Part shown: positions 13,013-28,211 of the stretch, one piece after another
Numbering within the stretch: position 1 is the stretch's first letter
Layout of the letters: each line of letters opens with the position of its first letter
DNA from: Chrysomallon squamiferum
Lineage: Eukaryota; Mollusca; Gastropoda; Neomphalida; Peltospiridae
Direction of reading: 5' to 3'
Assembly (NCBI GenBank): GCA_012295275.1
Contig: CM022671.1
Coordinates: 6,608,227 to 6,672,226, forward strand
Length of the DNA: 64,000 bases
The notes under the pieces: generated by a model
Database searches by the model: none
The model's input: only the letters and a program-made list of their open reading frames with translations
Told to the model about the DNA's origin: nothing
Translations under genes and position numbers: made by a program

Positions 13013-14423
13013 TTAAAGTGTTTAAAAAAAATAATAACAATAAAAATAAAATAAAAATGACTACAGTTAAAACTGCATAGTTCTGACTTACAGACATCAG
13101 AAATCTTCAACAATTTTTTTTTTTTTTTTTTTTTTTTTATGAGAATCATGCTTGTTTGAGTTGTTCTTGCATGTTATAAAAGTAATTATGGAAATACATG
13201 AAAGAAAGAATGGAAGGGAGGGAAGGAATGAATAATTAGTGACATGGAGAGATGAAGAGAGGAGAAACAGTTGCAGAGTGAAAAAATGAAAAAGATATTT
13301 TGTGATGAGTTATATCAGGTTTAGGGACAAAGGTTTTAGTAAGTTAACTGTTGATGTTTTTTATATTAAAATGTTTTTATTTATGTAAAATATACACAAA
13401 TAAACATACACACACACTCACACTTTTATATACAAAAATATTATAAACATTCTCATATAGTCACACACAACTTCTTGACAGTATAATTTTAACCATGCTA
13501 AATTTATAACATGAGTTTGTCTTTTATTTTACTTAGTGTTATCATATTTCTAGAAAATTTCTTCAAACATTTAGCAATAAAATTACTTGTCTAGCATATT
13601 AATAGCACGGATACAAAAATCAGATATATTTTGTAAGATTAAATTTATTCTAAAATATAAATTTCACATTCCATGACATCACACAGTGACTGAAACAACC
13701 CATCAATACAATGTGATCCCTAATTTTTTTAATTATATATTTATTAAAGCTGAATTTACATTTTTAATCAGAAGAACTGTTTTTTAAATATCAAAAGTGA
13801 TGAAAAGCTAATTCTTGTTTTTTCTTGATTTTTTTCAGTTATCAACTGAAACAACTAAAATTTCTTTTATTAATATGTTACGGATTTTTCTTAACCAACT
13901 TTATTTATGGATTTTTCTTAACCAAATTTATTTATGAATATGTTTCTGAAAAAGTAAAACTATAATGAATCCTACATTCCAGTTTTATTGTTACAGCAAT
14001 CATGTAAAATAAAAGTTATACAAATTCTGTTTGTTCATTAAACTGTTAAATATTTTGTCATAGTGTTTTCTTATTGTAAATAAGTGTATACTTTGGTTTT
14101 GTTATAATGAAAGAGTAAAAATAAATATATAAAATTTAAACAGTGACCTGCCAGTACTATTATAAGATTATTCCAATGGTTTTGTTTTTAAAACTTTTCA
14201 TTTATATAGTTATTCTTAAACATGGCATGTGAGAAATAAATAACTGAATAATTATAAATAACAAATGAATTGAAACAAATATCTTTCCAAATTATTTTCA
14301 AATGTTAACTATAAACATTAGCAATTAACAATTTAATGTACCAAAGGTGAACAAGTATTAGTTTCCTGTAGTAGCCACACTGTCATCACTCACTAGGTGA
14401 CTCCTAGTTGCTGCATTTAAAAA

Positions 14424-14456
<33 letters not shown>

Positions 14457-15505
14457 CAGGTATGAACAGAAAATAATAATAAAATCTGTAAAAAGAAAAT
14501 CAAAGATTATGATTAACAACAAATAAACATACTATAAACTAAGATAACAAATTAATTTTCCAGTAAACAGTCTAAAATAATAAATATTAACATTCTGAAA
14601 AAGCAAACAAATACATTATTCACAGTAAATGTTTGTGTGTATATGTGTGTGTATTTTACTTAAACTCTTCTGTTTTTTTTTCTTCTTATTTTATTTTATG
14701 CAACTTTCAATGTTTATAATTGTAAAATTACATACAGAGGCATTAGCACCATTTAGTGTGTATACTTTTGGATTTTGGAATTGATGATCAAAAGACAAAA
14801 ACGTAACAATACAAATTTTTAAATCAAAGAACTATAGAAATTTAAACATAATTCTTGAGTCAAAGAAAACACATTAAAAATACATCGGTATAAACAATGA
14901 AGACAATAACTAGTTTGATTTAAAATATAAATAAATGATTGAATAAATAAAACAAAATAAAATTTTAAAAATTGATAATACAAAAATAAACAAATGTTGA
15001 ATGCAGTTTGTTTACGTTAAAGAAACTCGTCCTAGCTTCTCATAAATTTAAATTTAATTAGAGGCACGAGGTACTTACTAGATATCATAACGTTTTAACG
15101 CGGTGAGTTAATACTTCATTTAAATTCTGATACGGAAAATCGCAGCTACTTACCAAGTCTGACTAAGGAGTCACTAAGGAAAAGTATTGTGGACGTCATA
15201 TAGCGTCACTAGGTTGTCGGAAGTTACCGAGGTAAAACATCTTCGTCGAACTTTTTCCGATCGTTTTATTCATGAACAAATCAGAACAAAATTTTAAAGA
15301 TTACGCTATTTAAACCCAACAGGAAAGATAAGATGGCTAGATATAGCTCAAGAAAGAAAAACATTCGGAAGGTCTGATCCCAATTTATGATTATTCTACG
15401 AAACTCGAACGTGTTGTACAGGCAAATGCTCTACATCCGGAGGAAAATACGTTTCTACGACACAGCAGGGAAACTTCACATCGGAGGAAGGTCAAATAAG
15501 TAAAA
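13013..15505. other. Intergenic: 3' flank of the RAMA gene and 5' flank of UQCR10
   Basis: An AATAAA at about 13045-13050 is a candidate poly(A) signal for the upstream gene. A poly-T run lies at about 13111-13138 and a (CA)n run at 14427-14454. From about 15060 CpG content rises, as expected for a promoter before UQCR10. No further gene was seen. Confidence 0.55.
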
Positions 15506-16751
15506 ATGTCGTTCGTTAACACCATCTACAAAGCTGTGATGAGAAGAACATCAACTTTTGCATTTGCAATAGTTTTGTCCACATTTTTCTTTGAAAGGGC
15601 AGTCGATGTAGGAGGCAATATTGCCTTTGAAACTTTGAACAAAGGAGTAAGTTAACATGCATGACCTTGTTATTTCGTTACACACGTATTCTCGTTTCAA
15701 GTTCGTGAAGATGTTATAATTATTACCCTCTTACTTTCGCTTCAAAGTGTCAAATATTTGTCCGTATCAAAATAAGAATTATATTTTCATGCTGTCTTTA
15801 AAATCAGATGCGTGACTATAATACATGAAAATGCCTTTACATGATTTCTAATAAAGCATTGTGAATCATAAGATGCATAATTATTAAATTATGATTATTG
15901 TGGACACAGATTAAATCCTTAACAATATTAATAATCACCACAATATTCTCTTTCTGTCTCGCTTACTCTATATTAAAAGTAAGTTACTTCATGGTATGAT
16001 TGTACAGGGCGCTACAGATTCTTCAAACGTACCGTAATTATTGTTATGATTTTATTTTATTGGCTGTTTAAAACGTACAAATAACATAGCGTTATAGTAC
16101 ACGAAATGAATATTTCCACTAAGATACCCCCCAAAAAACCCCCAGAAGTTATGAGTAAACTGGTTGCTCTAACAGAGATGTGTTAATGATAAATGCTATA
16201 AATAAAATTGTGTATCAGTTTCGATAAGTCATACTCACTACTCAGATACTGCGGAAAAACAAGTGCTTGTGCTGGAGGTTTTTAAGATCATTATATTTTA
16301 ATTCTTATGGAAATTAAACTATGAATCTTAATCTTGAGGCTTAACATTTCTGATTGATGTATCAGATGCAAAAAACTTGTTACACAGCTTGTCACAAATT
16401 TATGGTGCATTATTCTTGAGTGAGAACATAAAACAGATTCTGTTTAAAACTGATTATTTTTCAAACAGAGTTGTATTAATATTCTAATGTTTTCTTTGTC
16501 TACAAAATGAATGAAATTTGAGAAATAAAAATTAAGATGTGAATCCTCAGAATGATGGTGACACACTGTTATTATTTTTAGTTAATATGTTGCCACAAAT
16601 TTTCTCAATATAAATTCTGATATATTAACATTTTATTAAGCAGCAGACTCGGTTTTATGGCTGAGATGAATGATCTTAAACTGATTTTTTGTTTTGTTTT
16701 CAGAAACTGTACAAAGATATGGTTGAACAGAGAGCAAAGCTGCAGTCATGA
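15506..16751 (+). CDS. UQCR10: Cytochrome b-c1 complex subunit 9 (UQCR10/QCR9)
   Basis: Two exons, 15506-15646 and 16704-16751, joined in phase 0 at GGA|AAA, give 62 residues, the usual length of this family. It is a small single-span subunit of mitochondrial complex III in the inner membrane and helps hold the Rieske protein and cytochrome c1. The family signature RRTSTFA is present at residues 13-19, then one membrane helix (FAIVLSTFFFERA), then the short tail NKGKLYKDMVEQRAK, matching the EGKLW-type end of the vertebrate protein. A candidate AATAAA lies at 16787-16792. The frame is intact. Identification is firm. Confidence 0.95.
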
Positions 16752-17906
16752 TGGCCAAGTTTTAGACTTTGTGAGAGAAGAATGACAATAAAACATTTAC
16801 TAATTATGGGACACCAAAATTTAAATTGATTGAACACTTGTGATGTTTTTGCTGACATCTCATTTTGTAATGTATCTAGAAGCGAGTGCTGTTGTGATAA
16901 CATAAATATCTTACAACAAACATTTTGTTTTTCCTTTTTATTGTACAGAATTTTATTACTTTTCATGATAAAAGTTGTGGTATTTTTTTGTAATGTTTAA
17001 GTAAAACAAGTTGGGTGTTTTAGTAGTATGGCAAGCTAGTAACTGCATTCTTAAGAGGTGTGTACTGTAATGAATCGAGATACATTTGTAAACATTAATA
17101 CAGAGGTCTTGATATGTCAGGGTGCTAAAAATAGATATCTGTTGATTTTACAAATGGTAAGATTCATATTTTTGAAGAAAGGAAAAAAACGTATAAATGG
17201 TTCATTTAATGAAAATAGTCACATAGCTTTATTGCTGCAGTAAAAATGTTATACACTGACAACAAACTCAAAACAGTTGCAATTAATTTTTGTCATCTTT
17301 TTTATTTACAAAGTCTATATATTCAGATAGATGTAAAATGTCAAGGAATGGAATTCCAACAACCTGAATAATTAGTCTTAGAAGCTAATAATACGGGATT
17401 TCCAATTATAACTTTTCAAAAAGAATTATGAACTGAGTCTGGTCTTAAGTATCTGCATTTTAAAATATATTAAACTCACAATTTTGATGCAAATAAAAAA
17501 ACAAAGCAGTATAGAGTATTAATCTTTTATTTTCATATAAAATTTTGTGATTTAACAATTGAAAATAAGATTTTCTGAGAGATAACAACCTGTTGGTGTT
17601 CACCGGCATTTGATTTTCATTTGATCTGAAAACAATTTGTATTTCTTTACACACTGAACTGATATTTTAACAGAGTGAGATCACATTACACAGTATGGTT
17701 TATCATTCAGCTGACAGCACAACTAACACAACCAAGAGAAATGAGCTAATTTAGTACATAGTTACTTTGACAGGCCGTTAAAATATGGAGTCAGTTCTGT
17801 AGTATGGTACTGAAATAATTATAAATAATTTATGACATATATTAACCAAATAACATTTTATTATATACTTATAAAACACTATTATTTGTAACATCACTCA
17901 AAGCAA

Positions 17907-17945
<39 letters not shown>

Positions 17946-20338
17946 TGTAGAATGTAACTAATTTAAACTGTCATGAAAAAGAATCTCATTTTCTGGAGAT
18001 GTTGTGTACAACTTTGGTGTGAAGGTCACACAGAACCAGTGTGTCTAGGGTCATTTCCCAGTATCCCAGGACAAGTTTGTCAAAGGTCACGTTACTGTTT
18101 TTCTCTTGTAAAAGATTACTTACTGTCTGTCAACAAGACTAACACAACTGTGGCAATGATTATCAAACACAACAACAGTTCTCAGAACAGGTTTTTAAAC
18201 ATTCATTGATTCTTTTATTGACAGTACAGGTTGAGATGTTACTTCTATCAAGATTTTTCTTTTCTCTGCATTTTCAGAATAACTATACAGTTATTTTTGT
18301 CATTATTTTGATGAAAAGAGACGGAGAGAAAAATATATTGGGATCACAAAAATTTCCTTTCTGGTAACAAGTCCAAAATGGAACCCAAAAATCATGAATA
18401 TTATTAATAATGAAATGTATATATCTATACACACACCAAATTTCTGATTAAATAAGAAAAATGGAATCACTTCACAAATATTTATAAAACTATAACAAAC
18501 AAACGTATAACAATAAAATGCTCAGAGCTAGCACAAGAGTTCAAAACAAACTAGACATTTTTTGAATTTGCTTTCATTTTTCATGTTAGGTGTCTGTGTA
18601 TGTATACATCTGTATTTTTTGTATACATGCAGGTACATTCAAAAGTTTTAGTGAGATAACAAATATCCAGTTAGCACTGTCATTTTGTGCTAGCTCTGAA
18701 TATATGTAATAAAAAATAAAACAGATTCAAAATTGTAAATAAACACACAAAATGAAATAAAACGGTTTCAAATGTCATGTAAAATCAAATCACATTATTT
18801 CTGAATTTTTTTGCATCTATAATAAAATACTGACTACAGGTTATTAAATTAGATACATATTTTAATACCACTCTGCAATGTAAGTTTAGCCAAAAAGCTG
18901 AAGATGCTTTTATGTTCATTAAAACAATAATATTACTAATATAATTACGTATGCAGTATTTGAAGCACAAGCATGTATCAAAAATAAATTGGACCTTGGA
19001 CTAGTAAACTAATTTTCTATTTGTTTTGCTGTTTTTCCATTCACATTAAGGCTTGAAAATATGTAACACATCATTTTGTGAATAGAATTGTAGTATTAAA
19101 AAGTCAAATCAAGACTATGTTCTTAACAACTGTACAGTGCAATTTCTGTGTTGTGTAGTTTTAAAGTGACATGTACTTTCACCTACTTTTATAAAACTTT
19201 TGTAACTGCCAGAATAATGAAAGAAATATCTGACATATATTTATGCATTGTTAATTTAGAGAATTAGTAAGATACAACAGATTTGATTAATTATAACTAA
19301 CTGAAAATTATCACTTGTTCTTTTTTTTTCAAAAAAACAGAACAATACAATTTTCAATTTGCTGATACATGATTTGATCATGTGGTATATAAAAAAATAT
19401 TTAATATATATTTCATAATGTTGCATATAAATTTAAATCATGTAAATGTCATAGAATTTTAATAATCTTCCAAGTATATAATTATTATCATATATATCCT
19501 CCTCACCTTGCAGTCATAACTTGCTGTAATAAATTAATAAGTTAAACAAAACTGAATATGTCTATATGTACACACACCCACACACACACTATGTTGTTTG
19601 GCACTTTTATGTCAACAACAAAACAGATAAATCTGTAACAGTATTATAGAATTTTAAACAAATTTAATATTTATCACACAAATAAAGATAATTATAGTAA
19701 AATCTGTAGACTGTTTGCACAAAATGTAAAATTTTGTAAATAATTTAGCAACACGTTATATTCATGAGAATATTAACTAAGAACATAAATATTTAAATAT
19801 AAAAAATTATACCCTGTTGTAGTCAGGAACCTAATTCAGGAAAGCAAATGGTTATTTCTGCTATCATGGCTCAGCCTCTCTATAACACAAATGCAAATGT
19901 ATTATATATTAATAACATAAAATCAAAACAAATGTACAATACTGGTTAATAAATAATTTGTTCTTTTGAAAACTATATGCAAGTTACATTCTGCATAAAA
20001 AGAATTCTGTTCGTATAATAAATATATACAGATAATTATATCTTTGTTTCATCTTCAGAAACTTAAATAACAAATAAAAAGGTCCCTAATTAAAAATGTA
20101 TGAAAAGTTCAAAAATGACAATAAAAAATATTACAGGTTTCAAATTAAATTATTTTGATATATATTTGATTTCTAAATATTGAGATCACAAAAATTCACA
20201 CGAATCTTTGTGTCATGTCACAACCTTCAAGGAGACATGATTAGCTAAAAACCCACAACTGCTATTACAAAAACAGACTGCACTAAAATACATCTGTCTT
20301 TGTTTTTTTTTGTTTTTTTGTAGTAACTACTTAATTAT
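16752..20338. other. Intergenic between convergent UQCR10 and PRODH
   Basis: AT-rich, holding both 3' flanks. A long poly-T run lies at about 17911-17940. No open frame with protein character or RNA gene was recognised. Confidence 0.6.
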
Positions 20339-23300
20339 TTACGAAGACATTTTAACACCAGCATTTGGGGGAATGTGGTCCTGAGGATTGTAAAACATCT
20401 GCCCGGTCTTCACTCGTCGCTTTAGTTCTTGCCACAAAAGTTGTTTTTCTTTCTGTACTTTTTTCAGCAGTCCTCGATTCTCCAGTGCCCTGCGAGACAG
20501 ATAGGGCAAAACCTCCTCCACAGGACCAAACGGAACATACTTGTACACGGAGTAACCTGCCTGGCCTGTAACAACATACAACTGCAGTGACAACAATTCA
20601 CATTATCTTTACTGTTTATCACCTATAAAATGTTCAATAATTGTGAAAATTTCACCCATTTGATTTTCATTTTGTGTTTTTAATGTCACTTTTCTGACCT
20701 ATTATTTTTGCACCAGCTTAATAATCTTTTTTTTTTACAACAAACAAATGAGACTACTATAGTGAAAATGTACCGAATCTTTCCAAATAAGTATCAGTGT
20801 GTTATTTTAAACCTACTGGTAATTACTGTTTTAGCAGGAACACAAGCAAAGTGTACAAATAATTCATAGTTTTTATATATTTTCATAATACTACACTATT
20901 GAGTGCACACACAGACATACATACTAATTTCTCAAATGAACAAGAAATTGGTGTTTAGAGGTATGCACAATAGTTATATAAATTCTAAAGATCTTAATTA
21001 AAATGAATTATCATAAATAGTAAAAAAACATTTAAAAATTAAGTGTAAACAGTATTTTGCTTTGTATTTTATATAATAAAATGTATTTACCCAGTGGAAA
21101 GCTGATCTGGTCACACATTCCTAATAACTGACCAAAACAAATGAGTCTGTCTTCAGGTCGAATGTTATATTCCTTCATCCTATATTTACAGAGTTAATCT
21201 CATCATTTACAGTTAAATAACAAATAAATAAATCAAAATAAAAAAAATTGCACTACATATGTCAAATTATTGTAACTCACTATTAAATAAATATAATTAA
21301 TAATAATTTTAAGAAAGAATTAGTTACAAAATGTTCACATGTAAATTAGATATTTATTTTTAAATTTTCTTTTTTTATTATTTTTCTGCACGAGAAACAT
21401 TATTTGGAAATTATGAAACATTTACCATTTAGAAAAAAAGATTTAATTGTCTTTACACCAAAGCAATAATCTATGTTTCCATATCAAAAAGGAAAGTTTC
21501 AGACTTTCACACAGACTGAACAAAAAGAAGATAATCTTACTTTTCTACAGTAAAGCGAACTGTATCCTCATTGTGACTTGCAATCATGACAGCTATTTTC
21601 CCTCGCTCTCGAATATTAATCTGCTTCATCACCTCTTCAAGAACTCGGTTGTACATGTTTGTTGTTTCTTCAAACGAAGCATTGATAGGATCTTCATATC
21701 CTAAAGTCTGCGCTCTGTCTCGTTCCTGTAGTAGAAAACAACCCAAAAAACTGTTCTGTTATAAAGTAAATCACATTCTACTTGTTCTATTTATTTGATA
21801 TTTTGATAAATTTAAGTCTTATGTTTCAGTAAATTTTGAAATTGGTTTTTGCGCAAAGAACATATTTATATTCAAATACAAAGTGCTGTCCATTCAGTAA
21901 GTAAGAAATTTAAATCTGAATTCAGTATCTTCTGGTAATTAAAACATAAAATAAACAAAACAAATATATACAATTATTATCTTTTCATGTCTGAAAACTA
22001 ACACAATTTGACCTCAAGATATATAAGAAATGTATAACAGATTCCTTATTTCAAACAATTATATAATTTTTGCATTTACTATTACATGATTAAAAACAAT
22101 AATAATAACTGTATTTATCACATAATAAACAGTACTCATACAAGTAATATGTTTGCATAGATATAATAATTGAATAATTGTGAGCAAACTAGCTTTAAAA
22201 CTGTTAGATGTAGAATATTTAAAAATAATGTTTATTTACCTGCTCCATATAAGCCCCTCTGACAAGTTTAGCACCAAAGTAAAAGTTTTCTCTCTTTGCC
22301 AGATCCATGTCAACTATCATGTTGTTATATGCTTGCTGCACACAAATACATCATTAAAACAATTAAATATATATCTGTAAAACAGCAGGAAACATAAAAA
22401 CACCTGTTACACTTCTGATCAAAATTTAAACAGATACTTTAAATGAAAATAAATAATAGTTTTATAAAATACTTTTAAATATCAATGGTAATAGTATTTA
22501 CTTTTAATTAACACAAGTAGGTAATAGCTAAATATTTACTTTTGAATAAAACAGGTATTAACTTTGTAGATAATGAATACTATTTAATTTTAATTAACAC
22601 TCGAGGTTTATATTTACTTTTAATAAATACTGGTAGGTAATAGTTAAATATTATTTACTTTTGAATAAAACAGGCAGGTAATAGTTGAAGATTATTTACT
22701 TTCAAGTAACACTGGTAGGTATTGAACACCACTGCTCTGTCTTTGTTGAATTTTCTCATCATCTCCATGGTGAAGCGACTGATTGCTGGTTGGAAGTACG
22801 TCTGTTCTGCATCTACCATGATCCTCACACCTTTCTGTGCTGCGTACTGAAAACATCAAATTATTACAATTATCATTTACCTCTTTTCTATGTAGAATAC
22901 TCAAACAACCAAATTAATGTAAAAATAATTTTTATAATTTTTTTTTTTTTTTTAATGAATTAAAGGAATGTTCACGTGTATCCATAAAAATTCTCTCCCA
23001 ACACTTTAGTGAATTTGTTTTCTAAAAGATATTCATTTGGTATATGGTTTTTAAATCATCATTTCTCTTTATAAGTGTTCAGATTGACATTATAAATCAG
23101 AAACTGATCACATATATACATATAATAAACATTAAAAAAATATAAAATGTCCACTTTACTAAAAAGAAATATATATACTTTTAAAATCTATCAGAGAAAG
23201 AATAATTAATTATAAAATAACACACAAACAGTAATAGTTTAAAATAAGAAGTCAGGTAATTAAAACAAACTAAAATAAACTGATACCTGAATACATAAAA

Positions 23301-26300
23301 ACACAGGTAGACATAATGATAATACAATATAGGAGTAATCTTCACTGGAAAAGATAAGCAACTAATCTATGAAATATCAACTCTTAACATCATCGTTTTA
23401 CTGTAAGAAGATTACATGTACAGGATATAATTATGAATATTGTATTAGTTATCTAGTCATAGGTGTTAGTATTTTCAAGCAAACTATGTACTACAGGAAA
23501 GCAGCTAGAAAGAGAAGATTGATCCATGTATTTATATGCTGTTAAAGTTTACCTTTAATGATGCAAACAAATATATTCTAGTGCACAACAAAGATGTAAG
23601 AAGTCAGTAATGAATGATGATAAAGAAATACTTTACAGGGTTGTAGATAGATAGATTCAGGTCTTTTAAATCATTCAATGTATTTATTTAATCAAATTAA
23701 TATTTATAAAATATATATTTAAAGATGATTTAAAACTCAAGACATCTGATGTAAAAATGCTCTATGTTCTGATGAAGTAAATGTATTTAAAAAAATAATA
23801 ATAATAATAAAATAAAAATAATTAAAAACTACTGATTTAAATAACATTTAAATTAGTGAACCCATCTTTATAAAATACAATTCTGTTCATAACATCACAC
23901 TTACACTTTAACAAAAAAAGAAAATTTACTTGAATGCACTGGTATATATAAAATTTATTTCAGCTATATCTTTACACCATCAGAGGTACACTTTACTGCC
24001 AAAGACAAAGAGTTGAGGTTGTAATAAGAGGTGATATTGTGGGTTTTTAAAAACCTTCTTTGATGAGTCACCTGTTATCTGATTCTTCATGTGTATGTTC
24101 CACTATTTCTGAGAAAGTCGTTCTGTTTGAAATAGAATTCACTGGAAATGACAGGACTTTCATGTTCATGCTTTCCAGATTGATATTTTTAAATTAAAAA
24201 TCTGAGAAATTTTCTAAACAACTTAAGACTGGTTATTATTAAATAAATAAATAAAATCACTATGGAATTGATTAAGTGGTAGTGACAGCAAAATATGACA
24301 GCTCATTAGTTTTACTACTGGTTATTATTTGTTAGAAATGTGTGTCACTTTTATGTTGTCATTAAAATCAAATTAATGTATTAATTGTTATTAAACAGCC
24401 ACAGATATTTTTGTTTGTTATTTTTTTTTTTTTTATTCCCATTAGATTTAATTAATTAATATCAGAATTTAGGTGTTTTTATTTCCTATTATTCTATTTA
24501 TGTTGTGATTACCCAAAATCCGTTAAATTTTCTTATTATTATTTCAGTTATTAACTTTCATATTTTACAAGTGTTTAATTATATAAATATTGAATTGTAA
24601 GTACAGGTATATGTGAAACAACAAGATGGCTTTATACTAAAAATTTGTTACAAACCTTCACCACTTTGTTCACCCTGTGCAACATGTTTTTCATTTGTTC
24701 TTCTTCATTATGTGACAGTGTTGTCACTAAGGGCTGCAGTTCTCCTGTCTATAACAAAATAAAATAACAATCTGTGCATATCTATAAATATCTGTTTAAA
24801 TTATAAAATACATTTTATGTATTAATACATATAAAAAAAAAATAAAATAAAATAAACAAATAATCTAAAATAAAATTTAATAAAAATTATTTAAAAGATT
24901 ATACATAAATAACTAACAATTGTATGTCAAGGAAAGATAAATATTTCACTTTTACTTTTGAGAGTAAACTATTTAAAAAAAAAAAAAATAATATCTGATG
25001 TATGTAACAAAGTTTAAACAACATAAAAAAAGAAATATCAACAAACCTTCATGTTTGGAACTGTAAACAGCTTGCACAGACTCATGTTCACCTCTAACAG
25101 GTTATCCCAATCTAGAAGATCCACTTCTCTGTAACATTAACAAACAGTGACACTTCTTTAAAAATACCAGCTTTATACAAGTCTTGATAAATAATCATTT
25201 GTTCTTTAGTATCTCATTATAGCTATATTTTTTTTAAAATGAATTTAGAAACTCTGTAACATGCAGAAAGTTCCTGATTGTTTAAATATAAAAATGTGGT
25301 AATAGAAAAGATTAGAAAGGTTAAAAACCAAATTTTACATTATTTAGTAATACTTTTAACTATAAAAATAAATAATACAAAATAAATGTCTCTGTCAAAG
25401 ATCTAAGAGTTACTCAAATATATTCTTCTTCTTTAACTTTTATATATTTTTACCTTATTTCATTTTACTTCATTCTTTTTATTTTAATGAATAATCGTTA
25501 CCCAAACACGTAAGAGAAACAGAAATATCAATCAGGTGTAATGAAAATAAATATATTAAAAAGATATAATAAAAGATAATAATAATAACTGTAAAATAGT
25601 AAATTACCCATCCTGGGTTACATCGAGCAATGAAAACCATTTCTTTGATTCATCTCGACTGATAGGAACACCAAGATTTTTCAGTTTGTTCTGAAAATCT
25701 TTCTCACGAAATCGTCTCATAAATATTTCATTATCTTGACCAGCAAAACATCAAAAAAGTTTCTTAAAGAAACCAGAACTTCTGACATCTGAAGCTGAAA
25801 GTAGTAAATTATATTAATAAATAAAACTACGTTTTAAAACTACTAGTGTTACTAGTATTGTTTTTTTTTTTAATGTAAAATAATTCATATATCAATAAAA
25901 ACAAAAATTTTGTAAAATTTGATACCATTAAATAAGCATTTAAAAAATATATTAAAATACATAATAAAAAAACAGAACCCAGTATTAAATGTAGATCTTT
26001 TTTTTTTTATGACAGTGAATGAAAAACACTGACTGTTCCCATATCTGTTTGAATATAACTTTTTGTTGTTCTTGTATTTCTTATAATTAAGGATTATAAT
26101 TAATAAAACAAATTTATATTTTACAATACCAGAAACTGAGGCCTTCCCAGTGCAGTTAACTTAATGGCTGCAAATCCAGATTTTTCTGTGGAATCTAAAG
26201 TACAAATGTTTATTAAATATAAATATGGTGTTTTAAATTAATTATCAAGATTTTACAGCACATTTCTTTAACAAAACAATTTCAGAAGCTGAAACAACCT

Positions 26301-26735
26301 ATCTAGAAAACTTTATAACATTTACAAATCTAACATTTTTTTTTTTTTTTTTTTTTTATATCATCCTCATCAATCAGTGGATTTTTACTAAAGTATTTTT
26401 TTTTTACATACATGTTTTAGACTAAAAATAATTTTGTATAATACATTTATGAGCTAAGATCATAATAAACTGTGTCAATTAACATGTTAAAATTCTGAAT
26501 ATTCAATAACATTAGTATTATGCTTTTCCTATTTTAGATTTTTTCCCATAAGGATGGTGTCTACAGTGGGTGTAACATACCTGTGACAGCATCAATACAG
26601 CTAAAAATAATCTGCATATTTTTATCACACTGTGCTTCATCTTCATAAAAGTAGGTCCTTGCACTCACAACTTTTTCTCGTCGATCACCAAACTCTTCAT
26701 GAGCTCGGAATCGTCCAACTGGATCAGCTGAAAAA

Positions 26736-26770
<35 letters not shown>

Positions 26771-28177
26771 ATTATTACATTTAAAAAAATATATATACCT
26801 ACTTAAATAACATAATTAATAAATAATTAAAAAGTTACATTACAAAACAAAAATGTAAATGTTACTATTAGAAAAAAATATATACATTATGAGAATTAAT
26901 TTACAGATATAATATTACAAAATAAACTTACAGATATATTACTTGATTTAAACATAATATTTTTAGTAAATTTCTTTTAAATTTTTATATATATATATAT
27001 ATATAAATGAATATCTAACCAAGATTTGGACACAAAAATTAATACACATAATACTATGATGTAGAATTTTTGAAAATTAGAATGAAATAAATACTTTTTC
27101 ATTTAACCAAAAAAAAAAAATAATAATTATATTAAAAAAATATATATATTTGCTTGACAGTTACAAAATGTCTGTATTAAAAGAAAAAAGATGCACTTGT
27201 ATCTAAATTGTTTCCAGTAAAAATAAAAACATTATAAATATCAGCAAGATTAATGTAGAAAATCTTATAAATAAGCCACCTAATTTAAAAACTAAATATT
27301 TATAAGCTGAAGCTTTTTAAAAAGTGTACAAAGTGACAAAAACCCAGCTTCACATTGATGAATTTTTCAGTCTGGGTTTTTTAAAAATTAAAATGTGATG
27401 TAAAGGCAATAATAATAATTATAAAATAAATTTAAAAATATATATAAAAGTTAGAATAATAGTAATAATAATAAAAATAATAATACTAAAAAATAAAAAT
27501 AAAATCTAATCATATGTATTAAAAGAAAAAAATGCACCTGTATCTAAGTTGTTTCCAGTACAAAATAAAACCATTAAAAATACCAGCAAGATTAATGTAG
27601 AAAATCTTATAAATAAGCTGCCTAATTTAAAAACTAAATATTTATAAACTGAAGCTTTTTTAAAAGTGTACAAAATGACAAAAACCCAGCTTCACATTGC
27701 TGAATTTTTCTGTCTTTTAAAGATAGGTCTGTTAAATAGAACATTTGCTTAAATCAGATTATTAATGTTCCAAAATTAATAATTTTTGCTTTCTTTCTAT
27801 TAACATAGAGATGGGTCCTGCTTTACAGATTTTTAAAATGTCTTTCAGCAAGTAATTATATAATTTTAAACACTTCTTTACTGTTAACTGTATTTATTTT
27901 TATGAATATTTTGGATGACATATTTTACAGCTTATTTTTACTTTGTATCTGTTAGAATTAAGAATTCTTGGTGACTTGCTACCTGGAACCAATTAAGTCA
28001 TAAATTCTTCACAAGATATTGTTGGTACATGTGTACATTAAAAAAAAAACGGATTTCATATCAACAACAGAATGTAAACACTTTGTCTGTGTGGTATAAT
28101 TATCTCTAAACTGGGTTTTTTTAAAAACTAAAATGTGTGCAAAGGCAATAATAATAATAATAACAAAAATAGTAAAG

Positions 28178-28211
<34 letters not shown>

